Shown here: positions 1 through 11,952 of the stretch, in pieces
How the letters are laid out: each line of letters opens with the position of its first letter
Position numbering within the stretch: the first letter of the stretch is position 1
Assembly (NCBI GenBank): GCA_944472155.2
Contig: OX235279.1
Coordinates: 150,682,199-150,746,198, forward strand
Direction of reading: 5' to 3'
DNA from: Trichobilharzia szidati
Taxonomy: Eukaryota; Platyhelminthes; Trematoda; Strigeidida; Schistosomatidae
DNA length: 64,000 bases
Notes under the pieces: model-generated
Seen by the model: the letters and a program-made list of their open reading frames with translations, nothing else
What the model was told of the DNA's origin: nothing
Database searches by the model: none
Position numbers and translations under genes: made by a program

Positions 1-1915
1 TCTGCGAAGGTATTTTGCAGAGAGTTGACTGATCATCCCTCGATAAGAGATTACAACAGGAATTTGCAAGATTCTTTGAACTGTATCTCCCATTGCAGAC
101 AGGAACCGTTGGCATGCAGCAACCATCGTTGGAGTTCCGTATTTTGACATCTTCGACGCATGGCTGATATAAGTGAAGGCGTCGCTGCAGATTGTTACGT
201 CGAGAATGTATGCTACTCCGTCTAACAAGATAATCAGATCAGGTTTACAGAAAGACGTGGGCGTTGGAACACATGGCTCGACGTAAAATCTGGTATTCAT
301 TTTGCGCAATTTGTTAGCGATCAGCTTGAGGACGTAGTTGTGTCTCTTGCATCTGACGTCATGAGTTAGAGCGCAATGCTGAAGAATGTGTTGAAGATTT
401 TCCGGTTGACCACACCCGCCTCTGCAGTTGATGTCCGCTCTAGGACGTCCACGCGTACTTCTCGTTTTTGTGCCCAAGAGGCCTCCACGCAGTTGAACGG
501 CTCGTACATAGAGTTTGGGCAAGACCATTTCGGGGTTGAGAAGCCATTTGTGAGATTCAGGGTATTTTGTTGACTCAGTCAAACCGTAACCATCCGCCGA
601 TGAGTGTAGCTGTTGTGCCCAGCTTTCATGGGCTTCTATTGATGTCACTATTTGTCTATGGGCCTGCATCGGAAGGTTGCAGATCCTAAGAAAAGGTGTG
701 AAGGTTTCGGAGGATGCGATGCTGCGTATGAGCGGATTCCTGTTGTTGAGTAGCGCCTCAATTCTTTTGCGCCTATGAATCGGAATCGTTGTTGAGAGAT
801 TCATAATTCCCAGGCCTCCCTTTTTGATATCCGCGTGGAAAAATGCAGTTGGAGTGTCTTTTGGGAGGTGAAGCCAGCGGCGGACAGCTGCACGAATAAG
901 TTTGTCCATCGTTTTCAGGGTATTCTTGTGAGTGATGCTGAAAGTCAGTGAATATAGTAGACGAGGAATCAGATCGTTCTTCAGGATTCTCATTCGTTGA
1001 TGATGTTTAAGGGGGGCGCTTTACACATTGTCTAAGTATTTGTTGAGGTCGCCGACATGATCGAAGCAGCGCCTGCCCTCGTAATTGAAGGGAACACCCA
1101 GATAGGTAAATTCCTCTGTTGGCGAGATGGCTGAAATTGACAGGCAGTTGATATTGAAGACAGTAGGAGAAAGGGCAACGATTCTACGCTGTCTGTCAGC
1201 GACTATGTTGATTGTGCGGCTTTTGTCGACGTTGATCGATAATCCCGCCAGCCCCAGCGAGGCGGCGATACAGCTGAGTTTGTTTTGAAGAGCCGCAGCA
1301 TTTGGAGCTAGGATGATGAGATCATCAGCATATGCTATGTAGTGCAGAGGATGGCCATCGACGTAGATGGGGTCATGGGCTTCAAGAACATTGAGTATCT
1401 CATCCATAGTCATGATGAAGAGAAGCGGTGACAGAGGGTCACCCTGTTTGACTCCTCGTGTTGGGTGACAATTCACTTCGTGGAAGAGACTGTAAGAGTT
1501 GGAGTAGTAGTTTGTAAGATATTCTCTTAGCATTGGGGGCGCACCAAAACTCTCAGCCACCCTTAGAATTGTTTGATGTTAGACGCTGTCGAAAGCTTTC
1601 GAGATGTCGAGGATAGCTAACGCGCAACTTGTGTAGTTGGAGTGCGCTTCTCTCAAGATGGCGTGAAGTAGATTGGTTGCTTCGAAGCAGCCATCACGTT
1701 GCAGGAAGGCAAACTGTAGTTTTTCCATTGGGAATGATCTGGACCATCGCTTGGCGATAATCTTGTGCAGACAGCGCGTAACAACAGAAGTGATGGAAAT
1801 AGGCCGGAAGTCGGTAGGGTTATCGGGATGTGATGTTTTCGGAATGAAGGTGACCCTGGAAGCTGATAGCGTCACTACACCAGCTACCAGTGTGACTTGG
1901 CACAGTATGCGAGTA
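1..1915 (-). pseudogene. R2-clade non-LTR retrotransposon, 3' part (RT plus restriction-like endonuclease)
   Basis: One minus-strand reading frame runs from about 1915 off the left edge of the window, interrupted by two in-frame stops (1579-1581 and 1021-1023) with no frame change. It encodes the RT (GVKQGDPLSP, then YADD at 1321-1332), a GGLGI motif typical of the post-RT region, a zinc knuckle of form C-X3-C-X7-H-X4-C (first Cys 424-426, last Cys 373-375), and a PD-(D/E)XK-type nuclease segment (KPDLIILLDG...ILDVTI, about 200-265). That order of RT, CCHC and restriction-like nuclease defines the R2/NeSL group, which uses this nuclease instead of an APE endonuclease. The N-terminal DNA-binding part is absent, so the copy is 5'-truncated near 1915 where it abuts a CR1-type ORF1. 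Two point nonsense mutations imply a fairly young but dead copy. Assignment to R2 rather than a close RLE clade is inference. Confidence 0.85.
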
Positions 1916-3256
1916 GGTTGTGTCGTTGTTGTCCTTGGACTCTATGTCCTTATTTTTGTTTTTAGTTTGGTTGCTAGCATGGTTTTGAATATTATTTACC
2001 TTAAAGCGTGAGTTATTCTTGGGATTCTGAATATGTTGGGGATTCTTCGCAACAAGTGGCGTATTTCGGCATGTTTTGTTACCGAGTTCCATTTGCGTTG
2101 TCACGTTTTGGTTAAGAGCGGATGTTGTCAGCTTACAAGAGGGATTGATTACCATCTTATGGCTGTCCATAGACATATCTAGATCCACCGTAGAGGGAGG
2201 AGAGGTTACTTTAGGAGTAAGACTATAGCTCACAAGTCTTTCGTTTGGTTTCGTTTTCTGTGGAGCTATTTTTGTGGGATTAGAGAGGGGGTAGGCTATG
2301 AGTTCTACCGTGTTGGTAGTGTGTATATCTATTTTAGTGGCTTGAGGTGTCTTGCCATTTGGTTTATTAAGGTGATTGTAAGCACGCCTTTCAATCACTG
2401 TCTTATCTGCTACAACTTTTAACTGTTTGTAGCTTGTGTCCTGTAATAGGATACGTTGTGTGTTGGTGAATTTTTTAGCCTCTGTCTGCGTTTCGAACTG
2501 AAGGCGTATAGGACAGCAGTGGTCGTGCTGACTCTTCTTCAGTCTGTGACATTTTGTTTGGGAGTTAGGCATTTTCGCCGCCCTAAGTAAGATGCTTTGA
2601 ACCTTTTTCAACCCTTCATTATCTGGTATATTGTAGACAATCACACTTAGTTTAGTATCAAGTCTTTTGATAACCTCTGTTGTGATGAAGTTTATCAAGG
2701 TGTCTATCTTAGTTACTGATTATGTGGCAAGTTCGCCAGGGTTTATGGTCTTAGTCAAGATGTTCAGAGGGGCAAGTTCACAGACCTGTGATTTTATATC
2801 ACTAATCTGTGTTGATAGTTCAGATAAGTTGGCCAAATTTTCTGAAAATCCTGCATTCATAACTTTTCTACACCTTATGTCCCGCATCTCAGTCTTCAGT
2901 TCTTCTACAGACAGCTTTAGTCGTTCTATTTCTGAAGTGAGTGTTGGAGCCGGACTTGGTATCTGAAGTTTTGTGACACGTACATATGGTGAAGTGAAGA
3001 GGTTTATGTCAGGACCAAGTGCTGAGTTTGTAGAAGCGATGCTACAGCTGTTTGTCAGCAAGTTTTCGCCCTCAGTTTCAGCCACAGTAGATGGTAGTGA
3101 ACCGGTAGCTCGACGCTTGCGGCGTATTGGCAAGCTGTGCACCTCATTTCCATACTTCGTGGGAGTTGTGCTGCTCGTTGTTGCGAGCATATTTGTACTA
3201 TTAGTCATCACGTTGACAGGTGACTGAGTTCGTGGCTTTTTTGTACGACTAACCAT
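1912..3256 (-). pseudogene. CR1/Jockey-type ORF1 (nucleic-acid-binding protein) remnant
   Basis: A single minus-strand frame starts at 3256 (MVSRTKKPRT) and continues to the R2-like junction near 1912, with one in-frame stop at 2720-2722. The N-terminal part is Ser/Thr-rich and basic. A heptad-like segment follows (about residues 105-160, LTSEIERLKLSVEELKTEMR), predicted to be a coiled coil. After the stop comes a segment with the pattern of ORF1 RNA-binding domains (VIVYNIPDNEGLKKVQSILL). ORF1 proteins of CR1/L2-type elements bind element RNA. The ORF1 tail is replaced by R2-type coding sequence, so the two are separate elements brought together by insertion or deletion. No RT belonging to this ORF1 is adjacent. 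Family placement is by resemblance only. Confidence 0.6.
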
Positions 3257-3387
3257 AACTAATTAGTGAAAGAGTTATTGGTTGAATTTATGGAACTGGA
3301 GAAACACTTGTGCGAGTCTCACAGCAAAAATAGAAATATATAGCGAGTCAAGCTAAAATGTAACGCAAACGTTGAACGTACCTCGTG

Positions 3388-3645
3388 ATAGGTTGCCATG
3401 GTACTCAAGAGTAACCGGCTGTCAAACTTATTAGCGGATCCTGGAGATGTGACAGCTACCCAGTCTATATGGGGTGCATTAAAATCACCTAGAATAAGAC
3501 ATCTACTGTGTTTACTCCATTGTTTGAGGTGATCTAAAATAAAGTCATCACACTGACAATAGGGACTTCTATACAGAACTCCAATGAGTAGAGTGCCAGT
3601 TGCAAAGCTTACTTCACAGCTAATCACCTCACTTGTCCCACTGTC
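3388..3645 (-). pseudogene. CR1-type APE endonuclease fragment
   Basis: About 80 codons on the minus strand contain the core of an apurinic-type endonuclease of non-LTR elements: LIGVLYRSPY followed by LILGDFNAPHIDW, where the GDFN Asp and Asn are catalytic in the family. Homology stops near 3388 and the frame then reads into unrelated sequence. It lies upstream, on the same strand, of the ORF1 remnant at 1912-3256, which is the wrong order for one CR1 element (ORF1 should precede the endonuclease). It is therefore a separate scrap or a rearranged part. Confidence 0.7.
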
Positions 3646-3649
3646 ATGC

Positions 3650-4780
3650 GCTTCAGATTTTCAGGAGCCTTCATTCTGTGCCGCCCTAATAGCATTCTTT
3701 ACTGTGAATGGTGTTAATCCTTTCACAAGCTAGTCGTATGATGTGATCAGAAAAGGAAACGATAAAAATAGTAATCAGTGGAGATTGCGTAAACTCAAAA
3801 AGATTTTTTAACAGCAAGTCAGTGAATAGTTGGTTCAGTCAGAAGTTTCGGATAAGGAATACTGGGCGGTGGTATAAAATGCATGTGGACGACACCCATT
3901 CGCAAACTGAGGTACGTGAGTTTCAAAGGGTTAGTAGATTTGGACCCAGCCTCATTTCCTTTTTGTGTGACTGAAACTAAAGCTATGCCTCAGAAAACCC
4001 GTGTATATGCGTTAGAGGAGTAAGCAGGGGATAACTTCTCAGTAGTCATTTAGTTCGTCTTAAACTCTTGTGCTAAACTACATAATATTTCAATTTTCCT
4101 AGCTGATAAGCTAACAAATAGGTAAAAATGGAGTTTTGCCTTCAGTACGATAGTGAGATATTCCTCCTGTCTAGTTTCTCTTGGGAGAGTACATATTTCA
4201 TACCGTGGAGCTTGCCTCTGGGCATATTTCTGGCTATTTATGCATGCGTGGTAAGACTGAGCGCCAGGGTGAAGTTTTCTAGCTTAGACCTCGCTAACGA
4301 AGCTTACTCTAAATGAATTTGTCACCATTGGTCCTAATGAGGGTTTCGTCGATGCCTGAGGGGTTATGAAACATTAAGGTGCAAGTGAGGGAATGGACGG
4401 CAGCCTTTCATAAATACCTTACCACGACGCATACATTGTTATAAGTCTGGAATGGAGAGGGAATATTTCCTCTTTCATGTACTGAGAGCATAGACATACT
4501 CCATGCCTAGAGTCAGTAAAATGGTTATGATTCATCATTTGGCACAATCCCTTTATATGTCCCATATCTAGTTTGTTAGTGGTCAGGTCACATAGCCATA
4601 ATCACCACTAAACCTTATGAAAACCTGGCTGTCTTCATAATGATAGGTAATAAATTCGTATCTAAAAGCAATTAAATTAGAAGAATCATATTAGCCAGTT
4701 CATTGTCATGAGGTCAGAGATGGTTTAATAATAAGTAGAGGACGATACAATTTTCGCCTTACTCATGGAGGGACTATATT
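3650..4780. other. Interval without a recognisable gene
   Basis: AT-rich, no coding segment I can assign on either strand. A 62-codon open stretch at 4128-4316 shows no family motif and is most likely chance. Confidence 0.5.
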
Positions 4781-4784
4781 AAAA

Positions 4785-5453
4785 ATGACTTTAACTGTAC
4801 TAGACCTAGGGCTGAAATATTCACATAACTTATCATTTTCTGAACATATCTCCACACAAGTGTCAAAGTCACGCAGACTTATCGGCTTTCTACTCAGGAA
4901 CTTCTACAGAAATGAGTCTAGAATTCTGTTGTACAAGGTTTGTGTGCGTCCTTTATTTGATTACTGTTCATTCATGTATAGTAGCATACGCATAGAGGAC
5001 AAATTGAAAGTCGAGGGAGTGCAGAGGTACTTCACGTTAAAATTACTCGGAACCGAAAATCGTGCGAACAACTCCACTAGATGTGATACCCTAGGACTAG
5101 AAACACTATGGCTAAGACGCCTGAGACTAAACTTAACACTTTACTATAAGCTTCTAAACCACTTAGTTTTTACCTCCACTAATGGCACTCGACTTTCAGA
5201 TGACAATGGCTACAAACTAAGACACACTAAGGGTACAGTAGCTATCGAACAATGTAAAACAGCCACCAGGCAAAAGTTTTACTTGATTAGGTATGCACAG
5301 ATATGGAATAAACTGCCAATGGAAATGCGTCAAGCAAGTACACTGGCCTCCTTCAAAAAGGTGCTTAATGACAAACTACAAGAGTTTGCAAACGATAGTA
5401 GTTCTAGTTCCTATCTGAGAGCCTCCGAAATTATAGGTCCATTTAATGTATAA
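4785..5453 (+). pseudogene. CR1/Jockey-type reverse transcriptase, C-terminal domain
   Basis: An open frame of 222 codons encodes only the region downstream of the RT catalytic core. DLGLKYSHNLSFSEHI matches the 'DLGV..D..L.F..HI' segment after the palm of CR1-type RTs. It is followed by the thumb-like helical region (ILLYKVCVRPLFDYCSFMYSS) and a C-terminus typical of these proteins (RYAQIWNKLPMEMRQASTLASFKKVL). The catalytic YADD box and everything upstream are missing, so this is a 5'-truncated insertion. The terminal stop at 5451-5453 is probably the element's own stop. The open frame suggests it is not very old. Confidence 0.85.
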
Positions 5454-6790
5454 GCTTAAATACTACACCTGTTGATTTTTGACTATATTTATAATTCTAG
5501 ATAAAATATTAACGGTTAAGATACGTATCCTCAAACAGACAAGAAATCTCGTTTGTAAAACTACTACCCAACACAATAAGTGGAATAAAATGGACATAAA
5601 CCGGTAACATGAAAAAGGTATAACTCACCACAACATCACATGGACAGATGTACGCTCGTTGGGCACCATATGTCCCTCATCAACTGCAACCCACCTTTCC
5701 TTAGATAATGTGATGAACTTATATCAATAATGTTGCTGAGCAGTTAATATTCTCAACTCCTGTCGGAACAGCTGAAACTCATAAACCTTCCTCACGCTAA
5801 GAAAATACCCACAAGCAGTAGAAATCCATTAATTAATGCGTCTGAAGCTTATGTATTTACTCCCAACAATGACATTGCAGATCAAATGAGATAAACACAT
5901 CACTGATTTCAAAATAACACATCAATGAACTATAATTCGAGGACTCTGCACACAACAAAGTTATGTATGAATATTTACTTCAAGCTTTATTTTTTTCCAG
6001 GCACTTATAATCCATCCACCAAAGACCTGGTTTTTTTGTTAATGCGAAGACAATACTTCTGTATTTCCTGTTGTGTTGCACTCACTGACAATCTAGCAGA
6101 TTTTTCCAACTTTGCACAGAAATGATTGTATATAAGTGAAAAGGCTGTTTTATACTACTGGGATTAACATTTATCAAGTGTATGTATAATCTCCAGCGAA
6201 CATGTAAAGCATATCTTGCTACTGTCTGTAAATTGTGATTGAATTATATGGTTCTATTTCTGTAACAATTTGATGATGCCTGTAAACTGGTGTCCCTCAT
6301 GTACTGTACTATGAGAATAAATTTATTTATTGTTCTCGTCCTGACTTGTACACTACTTTTCATTGAATAAGCAACATGTATTGAAACATATTTGTATAAG
6401 GGACATAAAGTGGGGCATCATTTCCTAACAAACATTGAGTTTATAATATCAGTAATACCACAAGTAGTCTTCGAATCTGTCTGGAATCTTGCTTCAATAT
6501 ATTTGCCTGGATTCATCGCAACTGAGGATTTAAAATGAGATCCATAGGATTATATGGGGTGAATAATGGTGATAATGGTGGGGGCACAGAGCTCTGGGTA
6601 GCTAATAATTTTTGGAGCGTATAAGCATCAGTTTAGGCGTAAAACTTGGACATTGTGATAGAACAGAATACACATTAAATCATCTCATTTTATGCAACAG
6701 AGTTACAAAGTATTGATAACTGGATGACGTTTAGGAGAGAGTTTGCAACTCATAATCACTTCTTTGGCTTGCCTTAGTATTGAAGACACC
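5454..6790. other. 3' flank of the CR1-type copy, then gene-free DNA
   Basis: The first few hundred bases are presumably 3' UTR of the CR1-type copy. No coding homology is visible after that; the short open stretch at 5925-6125 shows no family signal. Confidence 0.4.
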
Positions 6791-6794
6791 GGTT

Positions 6795-6965
6795 TCGTCT
6801 CAAATGTTCAGTAAGGCACAGCGATTAGGACTCTCGCTGACTAGGGTTTGATCCCCTGGTCAGCTTGTTAAATTTGGGCTACCGATTCACATACTAAAAA
6901 TTTCATACTTGTACCAAAACTGTGTGGTTTCAAGCTATAATAAAAATAAAAACAAGACAAATAAA
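6795..6965 (+). repeat. tRNA-derived SINE, family S2
   Basis: A polymerase-III-type head has an A-box-like AAGGCACAGCGATTAGGAC and a B-box-like GGTTTGATCCC (about 6852-6862). It is followed by a body (AATTTGGGCTACCGATTCAC ... TTTCAAGCTATAATAAAAAT) that recurs at 44.1-44.5 kb, with the tail alone at 27.2 kb. The tRNA head plus shared body and A-rich tail defines a SINE. It cannot be a functional tRNA because the cloverleaf is not conserved. Confidence 0.65.
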
Positions 6966-6969
6966 AATA

Positions 6970-8185
6970 TACACATTGATTTCAGATCAGTTGTTGTCTG
7001 TCTTGGTTTCCTGACACTAGAAATATTTGACATCCCCACTTTTGCTGCCTTTAGATAATAATAATTTATATTTTCATATAAACATAAATTTACATGAAAA
7101 TTCATGCCATTTTTACAGGCACGATCAAGTATGATATAATGTCAAATAGTAGGTTGTTTACAAGTTAATGTTTGAACAGCTAAATATTTGATGTATATAT
7201 AAATACACTCTTTGTCTGACCCATGTCGTATAATTATTGAATTAAACAGCAGTCCTCTAGGTTGTGCCGGTAGTTGTAGGCATACCATAACCAACCAATA
7301 TTGAGGTAAGTAAAACGTTTACAAGGGAATGTAAGCTGTTTTAGAAAAGTAAAAGTGCCAAGGTGAATCATTAAAGTGTAATGAAATAGGTAAATGCAAT
7401 GTATCATTAATATATGCATTCATAAAGGAAATACAATGGGAGACTATAATCCCTAGGCTGACAAAGTTCATTTGCAATGTATAATGCTACCCATATAGGT
7501 CTTACTATAATGATGTCCACTTTTGGTTTTCATACAACTACCCACAAGCCGTTTTTTTTATTTCATACCTTTTTGTGTATTTGGTGCACAACCGTACCCT
7601 ATAGAGAATCGGAATAGAATAAGTCAAATTCGTAAAGAGCTATAAAATGTTAGGTTCAATGGAATATAATGAGCAAGTGAAGACGTTATTAGAAAATGAA
7701 TGAGATGAGGCATTGTTAAGTGATATTCGAACATACGACAAAGCAAAGCATGTTAATTTATAAGATGCCCCATAAATCTGTGCAGAGCCCACGTGGTCGC
7801 ATCTCAACAATAGGCTGACTGAATGGTATATGTTTAAAGGTAGAAGCATGATCTGTCTAGGCGACCATTATTATCTTTTTCAACATAAAGGTTCAAGCCC
7901 TCATAGAAATCTCGAGCCGTCAAATTGCATATTGCTGTTCCTGCAGAATGGGGCGATTCACCTTAGTGTCCACCACCATAACTACTGATCAGCATGCGCC
8001 ACCCTCCCTCCTTTTTTGATGTTAGGCTCTGATTGTTATGGCTACAGTAAATATATTGCTTGATTCCAGACACGTTCGTACCTGATACTGCCTAGGTAAG
8101 TGAAAAGGCTTACCTTTACTAGATATCTACTGGTAATAGTGGTCGGTGCTTATTGCTGTTGAGTGCCGGGGGCAAACACCTCGGT
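6970..8185. other. Interval without a recognisable gene
   Basis: AT-rich DNA outside the inverted duplication. I see no element family that I can name. Confidence 0.4.
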
Positions 8186-8189
8186 CATT

Positions 8190-9945
8190 TCTCTGTTCAC
8201 TTGGGGAACTGTTTTCCTGCTCCTTCTGCCAACTTATCGGTGTTCGCCTGCCGGCCTGCGAGTCTATGTAACAACAGGCATAAATTGTCGGCAGAGTCAT
8301 CATTTTCATATCTCTGTGAAACTTGGACACTGTGGAAGTAAGCATATAATAATGATACACTGTGTGATACAACTGATACACAAACAAATGTGAAAGTCAC
8401 CATCATCTTGAATCCTCTTGTCAATCCAATGCATACCTATCTTCTCACTCCCAGCCTCCTGACTCGCATTCCATCCTGTCATGGCCAAGAATATCGTCGC
8501 CGATAGTAGGCAGCCCTGGCTAACTTCTGTCTTCGCCTTAATTTTTTCACCGAGTCTTCTGCTGTGGATCACTTGACATGTGGCGTCACCACACAGATGT
8601 CACATAAGGTCGATAAAATATTTTGGCACTCTGTAGTGTTGAAGCACTTCCTAAATTACTTAGCAGCCAATTCTATCGAAGGCTTTTCCAAAGTCGATCA
8701 AGCTTAGATAGTGATTTGACTATCATGATGATTTGTTGCATTGGAACCTGATACACCCACGATTTCCTTTTCATGAATCCAGATTGTTTTGGGTGGATTT
8801 TCGCTTCCACAGAATCTTCTAGTCTCTCCAGGATGAAAAGACTTAATATTTTGCTTGGCGCGAATAGCAGCATGATCCCACGCCACTTGTTGCACAGGCC
8901 TATGTTCTGTCATTTTGGAGAAGTAGCCTTTCTTCTGATCGTCCGCTCTCTTTTCTTTCTTCCACAACTTCTGAAGTGGTACTGTGGATGTCTCCTGAGT
9001 GACTCTGGGGTGATTCCGTCTAGTCCCGATGATTTTCCGGTTTAAAATGACTTTATAGCTTTCAAGGCTTCTGAATTAATCGGAGGGTTTGTATTCACTG
9101 GCTATTCTCTACCTGCTAGCGAAATTTCTGGAAAGGTTGTAGACGGTGGTCGATTCGAGGGCACATTGAAACCATCACCCAAGCATTCCCTTTGTATCAC
9201 ACCTTCGAAAATTAGGTTCATTTAACTATTTTCTAATGGCTTTATCTGCTTTCTCAGATAGCAACCTGGTTATTTGATAGCATTTTGAGGTATTTTTTAC
9301 CTGCAACCTGTTCAGTCTTGTTTTCCCATGTTTCATGGAAGTGTATTTCCTCCTTACAGTGAGGGTGTCATTTGTGGAGCCATCCTTTACTTTCTGAGAT
9401 TTGAGCTTGAAGTGTGGTGTATCTCTATCTACGTTCAAGGATTTCCACATGATCTTGAAGTTCCGTCTCACTGGGCAGTGATTCGGGCGTACTTCGGCTC
9501 CTCTCTCGATCTTGTGTCCTGTACCCTGTCTTCATATTCTTATGAATGCGATGGATTCTATCTGGATCCACTCGTGTCATCCAACGAAACCCGTCACTTT
9601 ATGTGTCTCTGGTTATAGACGCCACCTGAGATCACCAAATCATCAAAAGTCCTCTATTATCGAGCATCACAGTGAGTTAACACCCATCGACACATTTTGT
9701 ATTCCTTTCCTGTGTTGTTTAATCCCATTTTGGCTGTCATTCGTATCACCCATCGTAATTTTGAAATCTCTACTTGGCTGGGTTCTTGTCCATTACTGTT
9801 AACGGGTTATTTTCTTTCTCCACCGTGTCTGCATTGTTTCCGACATTATATGTAGTAGTTACGTGCTGAATCTTTCTGTCATGTCGCTAGATGACATTGG
9901 TTCTAGCTGCACTAAAGCCTATGTTTTGTTGATAAAATCATGTTG
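8190..9945 (-). pseudogene. Decayed RTE-clade element (endonuclease to RT), left-arm copy
   Basis: Read from 9945 downward, broken frames give endonuclease scraps (MTAKMGLNNTG near 9740; DDLVISGGVYNQ, matching the 'LVIGGT.F.H..IH' region; RGAEVRPNHC for the 'ADVGSDHH' motif). They then give the linker and RT pieces (ERLEDSVEAKIHPKQSGF; SQGCLLSATIFL near 8500; NDDSADNLCLLLHRLAG near 8250, a damaged FADD box). Several frameshifts and stops make it non-functional. The same remnant is at 25600-27185 in the other arm, with a few differences, so decay mostly preceded the duplication. In this arm the RT is split by an 85-bp insertion (8303-8390). Confidence 0.8.
8303..8390 (-). repeat. Short PLE terminal-repeat-like insertion in the RTE remnant
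   Basis: The segment AAACTTGGACACTGTGGAAG ... ATACACTGTGTGATACAACT interrupts the RTE reading just before its damaged FADD box. Closely related words occur at 31.21 kb (AAACTTGTGCACTGTGG) and 40.61 kb (AAACTTGGGCACTGTGG), beside PLE coding fragments. It therefore looks like a short non-autonomous piece of a PLE terminal repeat. The right arm lacks the RTE sequence beyond this point. Confidence 0.45.
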
Positions 9946-10189
9946 ATAACATCCTCATTGTGCTCATGGTTGTTGACTGGGTGACTGTATTAGATTGCCA
10001 ACTCTTATAATCCTTATAATGTGAATCTGAGACACAAGGAAACATAATAGCGACAAAAGCGTAACAGTAATGCGAAAAAAGGGGACGAAATGAGTCACCT
10101 AAGAAAAGGAGGGAATTAACGATAAAATCTCCTTTATTTCTCCTTTCTTTTCCAATGAGCTTCCCACTTGGTATTCCCAGCTAGGATTA

Positions 10190-10312
10190 TTTTCGGGTGC
10201 ACTGCAGACTTCTTGGGGCGGAAACTTCGGGCGCATTGCGGAACTTGGGACATTAGCCCTAAATCTGCCCCAAAAAGTGTGCAGTGCGCCCCAAGTTACT
10301 ATTACATAGTAA
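10190..10312. other. GC-rich imperfect palindrome, left-arm copy
   Basis: An unusually GC-rich stretch for this window. TTCGGGTGCACTGCAGAC near 10193-10211 is complementary to the end of the segment (GTGTGCAGTGCGCCCCAA) at 15 of 18 positions. Shorter nested complements such as TTGGGGCGG and GCCCCAA lie between. It lies 3' of the DUF4806-like fragment. Its role is unknown; it is repeated at 25225-25345. Confidence 0.4.
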
Positions 10313-10535
10313 AGCCTGGGACAACGCGCCTACGGTTCAGCATTTAACCCTCCCTCAGTCGACAACTAACACAGCGTCAAATCTATTACGTATACAGGTC
10401 GCCTCCAAAACAGCAAACTAGCAGTAGCTCAACGACTCACGATATCAAAAAGCAGTGGATTTTAGTTGAAAATGTATTTAACAATCTTGGCAAAGGAATT
10501 TACAATCTTTCGACAAGTCATAAAATTCAAACATC

Positions 10536-11051
10536 TTATAAGTCATCAGAAGAATTCTTACGTGTGCTTTCGGCGTTTGGTATGTTCTCTTTGTTGACGT
10601 CGATGTAGACCTGAAAATGAAAGTTGGAAAAAATAAAGACCTACCAAAGGGGAATGCCATCGCCTTCTTATCCTCGACTTCAGTCTGTCCTGACTGTTAT
10701 GGAACCAACGTTGAATGGAAGCCGTGATAGCGTTCACTGTGCTACGTCGGTCAGCACTACCTTGTTGATGTAAACTGCTAATAGTTCCTAGAGAAACAAC
10801 AATTAAAAAACAATCACCCACGTATCACAAGGTTACAAGTCTTCGTGTCCTTGAACTGTTTTCTCTGCTTCGTACCAGCCCATGAAAAATGTGAGCTGTA
10901 GTTGGGCTCCAGCAACACATTCATTATGCGACCAACCGAGGTTTGCACATGACTGTCAACTAAAGTTGTAAGGTCCGATGACACACTACGACGATATTCG
11001 TCGTCGGACAGTTTCACCTAAAACGATGACATGACGATGTCGCTGTCCAAC
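10536..11051 (-). pseudogene. DUF4806-domain gene fragment with micro-introns, left-arm copy
   Basis: Same gene fragment as at 24443-24994, on the opposite strand. Exons: 11017-10822, 10787-10645 and 10610-10536 (stop). The intervening 34-nt GT...AG introns are 10821-10788 and 10644-10611; a further one is 11051-11018. The encoded part matches the DUF4806 pattern: KLSDDEYRR, then FSWAGTKQRKQFKD, then a basic tail (SQDRLKSRIRRR). The coding bases are the same in both arms as far as I can tell, so either the duplication is very recent or the arms are homogenised. Upstream exons are not readable in one frame. Confidence 0.65.
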
Positions 11052-11675
11052 TGCCATCTGCCAGAAGTCTTCCAAAGGTGAACAGAATTGAGACAGGAGA
11101 TATTCTTGTCAATGCTGCCGACCACTTTGAGTTGCGAGAGTTTATCCTCAATCGCAGTGACACGTGACTCCTAAGCCGTTAACATTTCCAGACAACCAGA
11201 TGTGAAAACAACTGGCTCCTCAGTCCTCGGGCACCTGAAAGTAATATTTTTAAACGAAATTTAACTTACATGTCCAAGGGTACAGGAATGTTGGCATTTG
11301 AAGTTGAAGGAACAGACGACAAGCAGAAATGAAATTTTAAAGTTAACTGTATTACACCTCTCATTTGTGTCCACGGTGGATGGTTTTCGGAAAGCAGGTG
11401 TCTCCAACTGAAATTGTCGGTCAGCCAACAACCGAGATGGGTAGTTCAACGGAGCAGCATTCTCTAAAACTTTTCTTGTTGGTTTGGAAACAATGGGAAG
11501 ATCAGTCAAGAATCATAGCTAACCGGTTTACCCTGTGGAGTACGTAACCATATGATTCTACACTATTTTGGTTAGATGTTGAAATTAGAAACATTGTACA
11601 TGGCTCTTGTTTAAAACAATTTGTGTTTAAATACATATAACTTCCGAGTGCAGTGTGAAATACACTATACTGTTG

Positions 11676-11679
11676 CTAG
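11676..11679. other. Target-site duplication CTAG, 5' side of the TRIM array
   Basis: CTAG immediately precedes the first LTR (TGTAATAGG). The matching CTAG lies at 21330-21333, directly after the last LTR end (CTGTTACA). The same pair flanks the single TRIM on the other arm (23014-23017 and 23851-23854). A 4-bp duplication fits an LTR-element integrase product, and one pair around 13 LTRs means one insertion event followed by local amplification. Confidence 0.85.
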
Positions 11680-11917
11680 TGTAATAGGACAAAAAACCAA
11701 TATGATCTCACTAAATAATTTTTTCTTTTCTTCTTTTGCAGAAACCAATGCTAGCACAAACTCCTTGGAACAAGAAGAGGACCGTTTAGCTGGACTTCTT
11801 TTAACAGATGATAACTAACCGCTTAATTTATCCCTTGCATGCTGATAATATAGACCTTTCGTCGCACTCTGCGTCTTCTTCTTTCTCTGTCTGTGACCCT
11901 GTGGAATATCTGTTACA
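11680..11917 (+). repeat. TRIM LTR1 (long form, 238 bp)
   Basis: Starts TGTAATAGGAC and ends TATCTGTTACA, giving the 5-bp terminal inverted repeat TGTAA/TTACA. It contains a 48-bp segment (ATGATCTCACTAAATAA, then a pyrimidine run ending TTTTGCAG) that LTR2-LTR11 lack. The segment lies between near-direct repeats (CAAAAACCAAT / CAGAAACCAAT), so the short LTR is best explained as a deletion between them. Confidence 0.85.
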
Positions 11918-11920
11918 AAT

Positions 11921-11937
11921 TGGTGTCGGAGTTGCCC
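11921..11937 (+). promoter_or_regulatory. TRIM primer-binding site
   Basis: TGGTGTCGGAGTTGCCC begins 3 nt after the LTR end, where a minus-strand primer site should lie, and starts with TGG, the complement of a tRNA CCA end. Its complement ends CTCCGACACCA. From memory this resembles the 3' end of some leucine tRNAs (..CTCCTGACACCA). The tRNA identity is a guess, and the site recurs in every unit. Confidence 0.6.
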
Positions 11938-11952
11938 AAATCGACAGTCAAC

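Noticed and set aside
9328..9802. Plus-strand frames of about 96 codons in the left arm (and their mirror in the right arm)
   Set aside because: They lie antisense to RTE endonuclease and linker remnants, which give recognisable motifs on the other strand.
11680..11760. Intron in the TRIM LTR (pyrimidine run plus CAG)
   Set aside because: The short LTR does not match removal from a GT donor; deletion between near-direct repeats explains it better.
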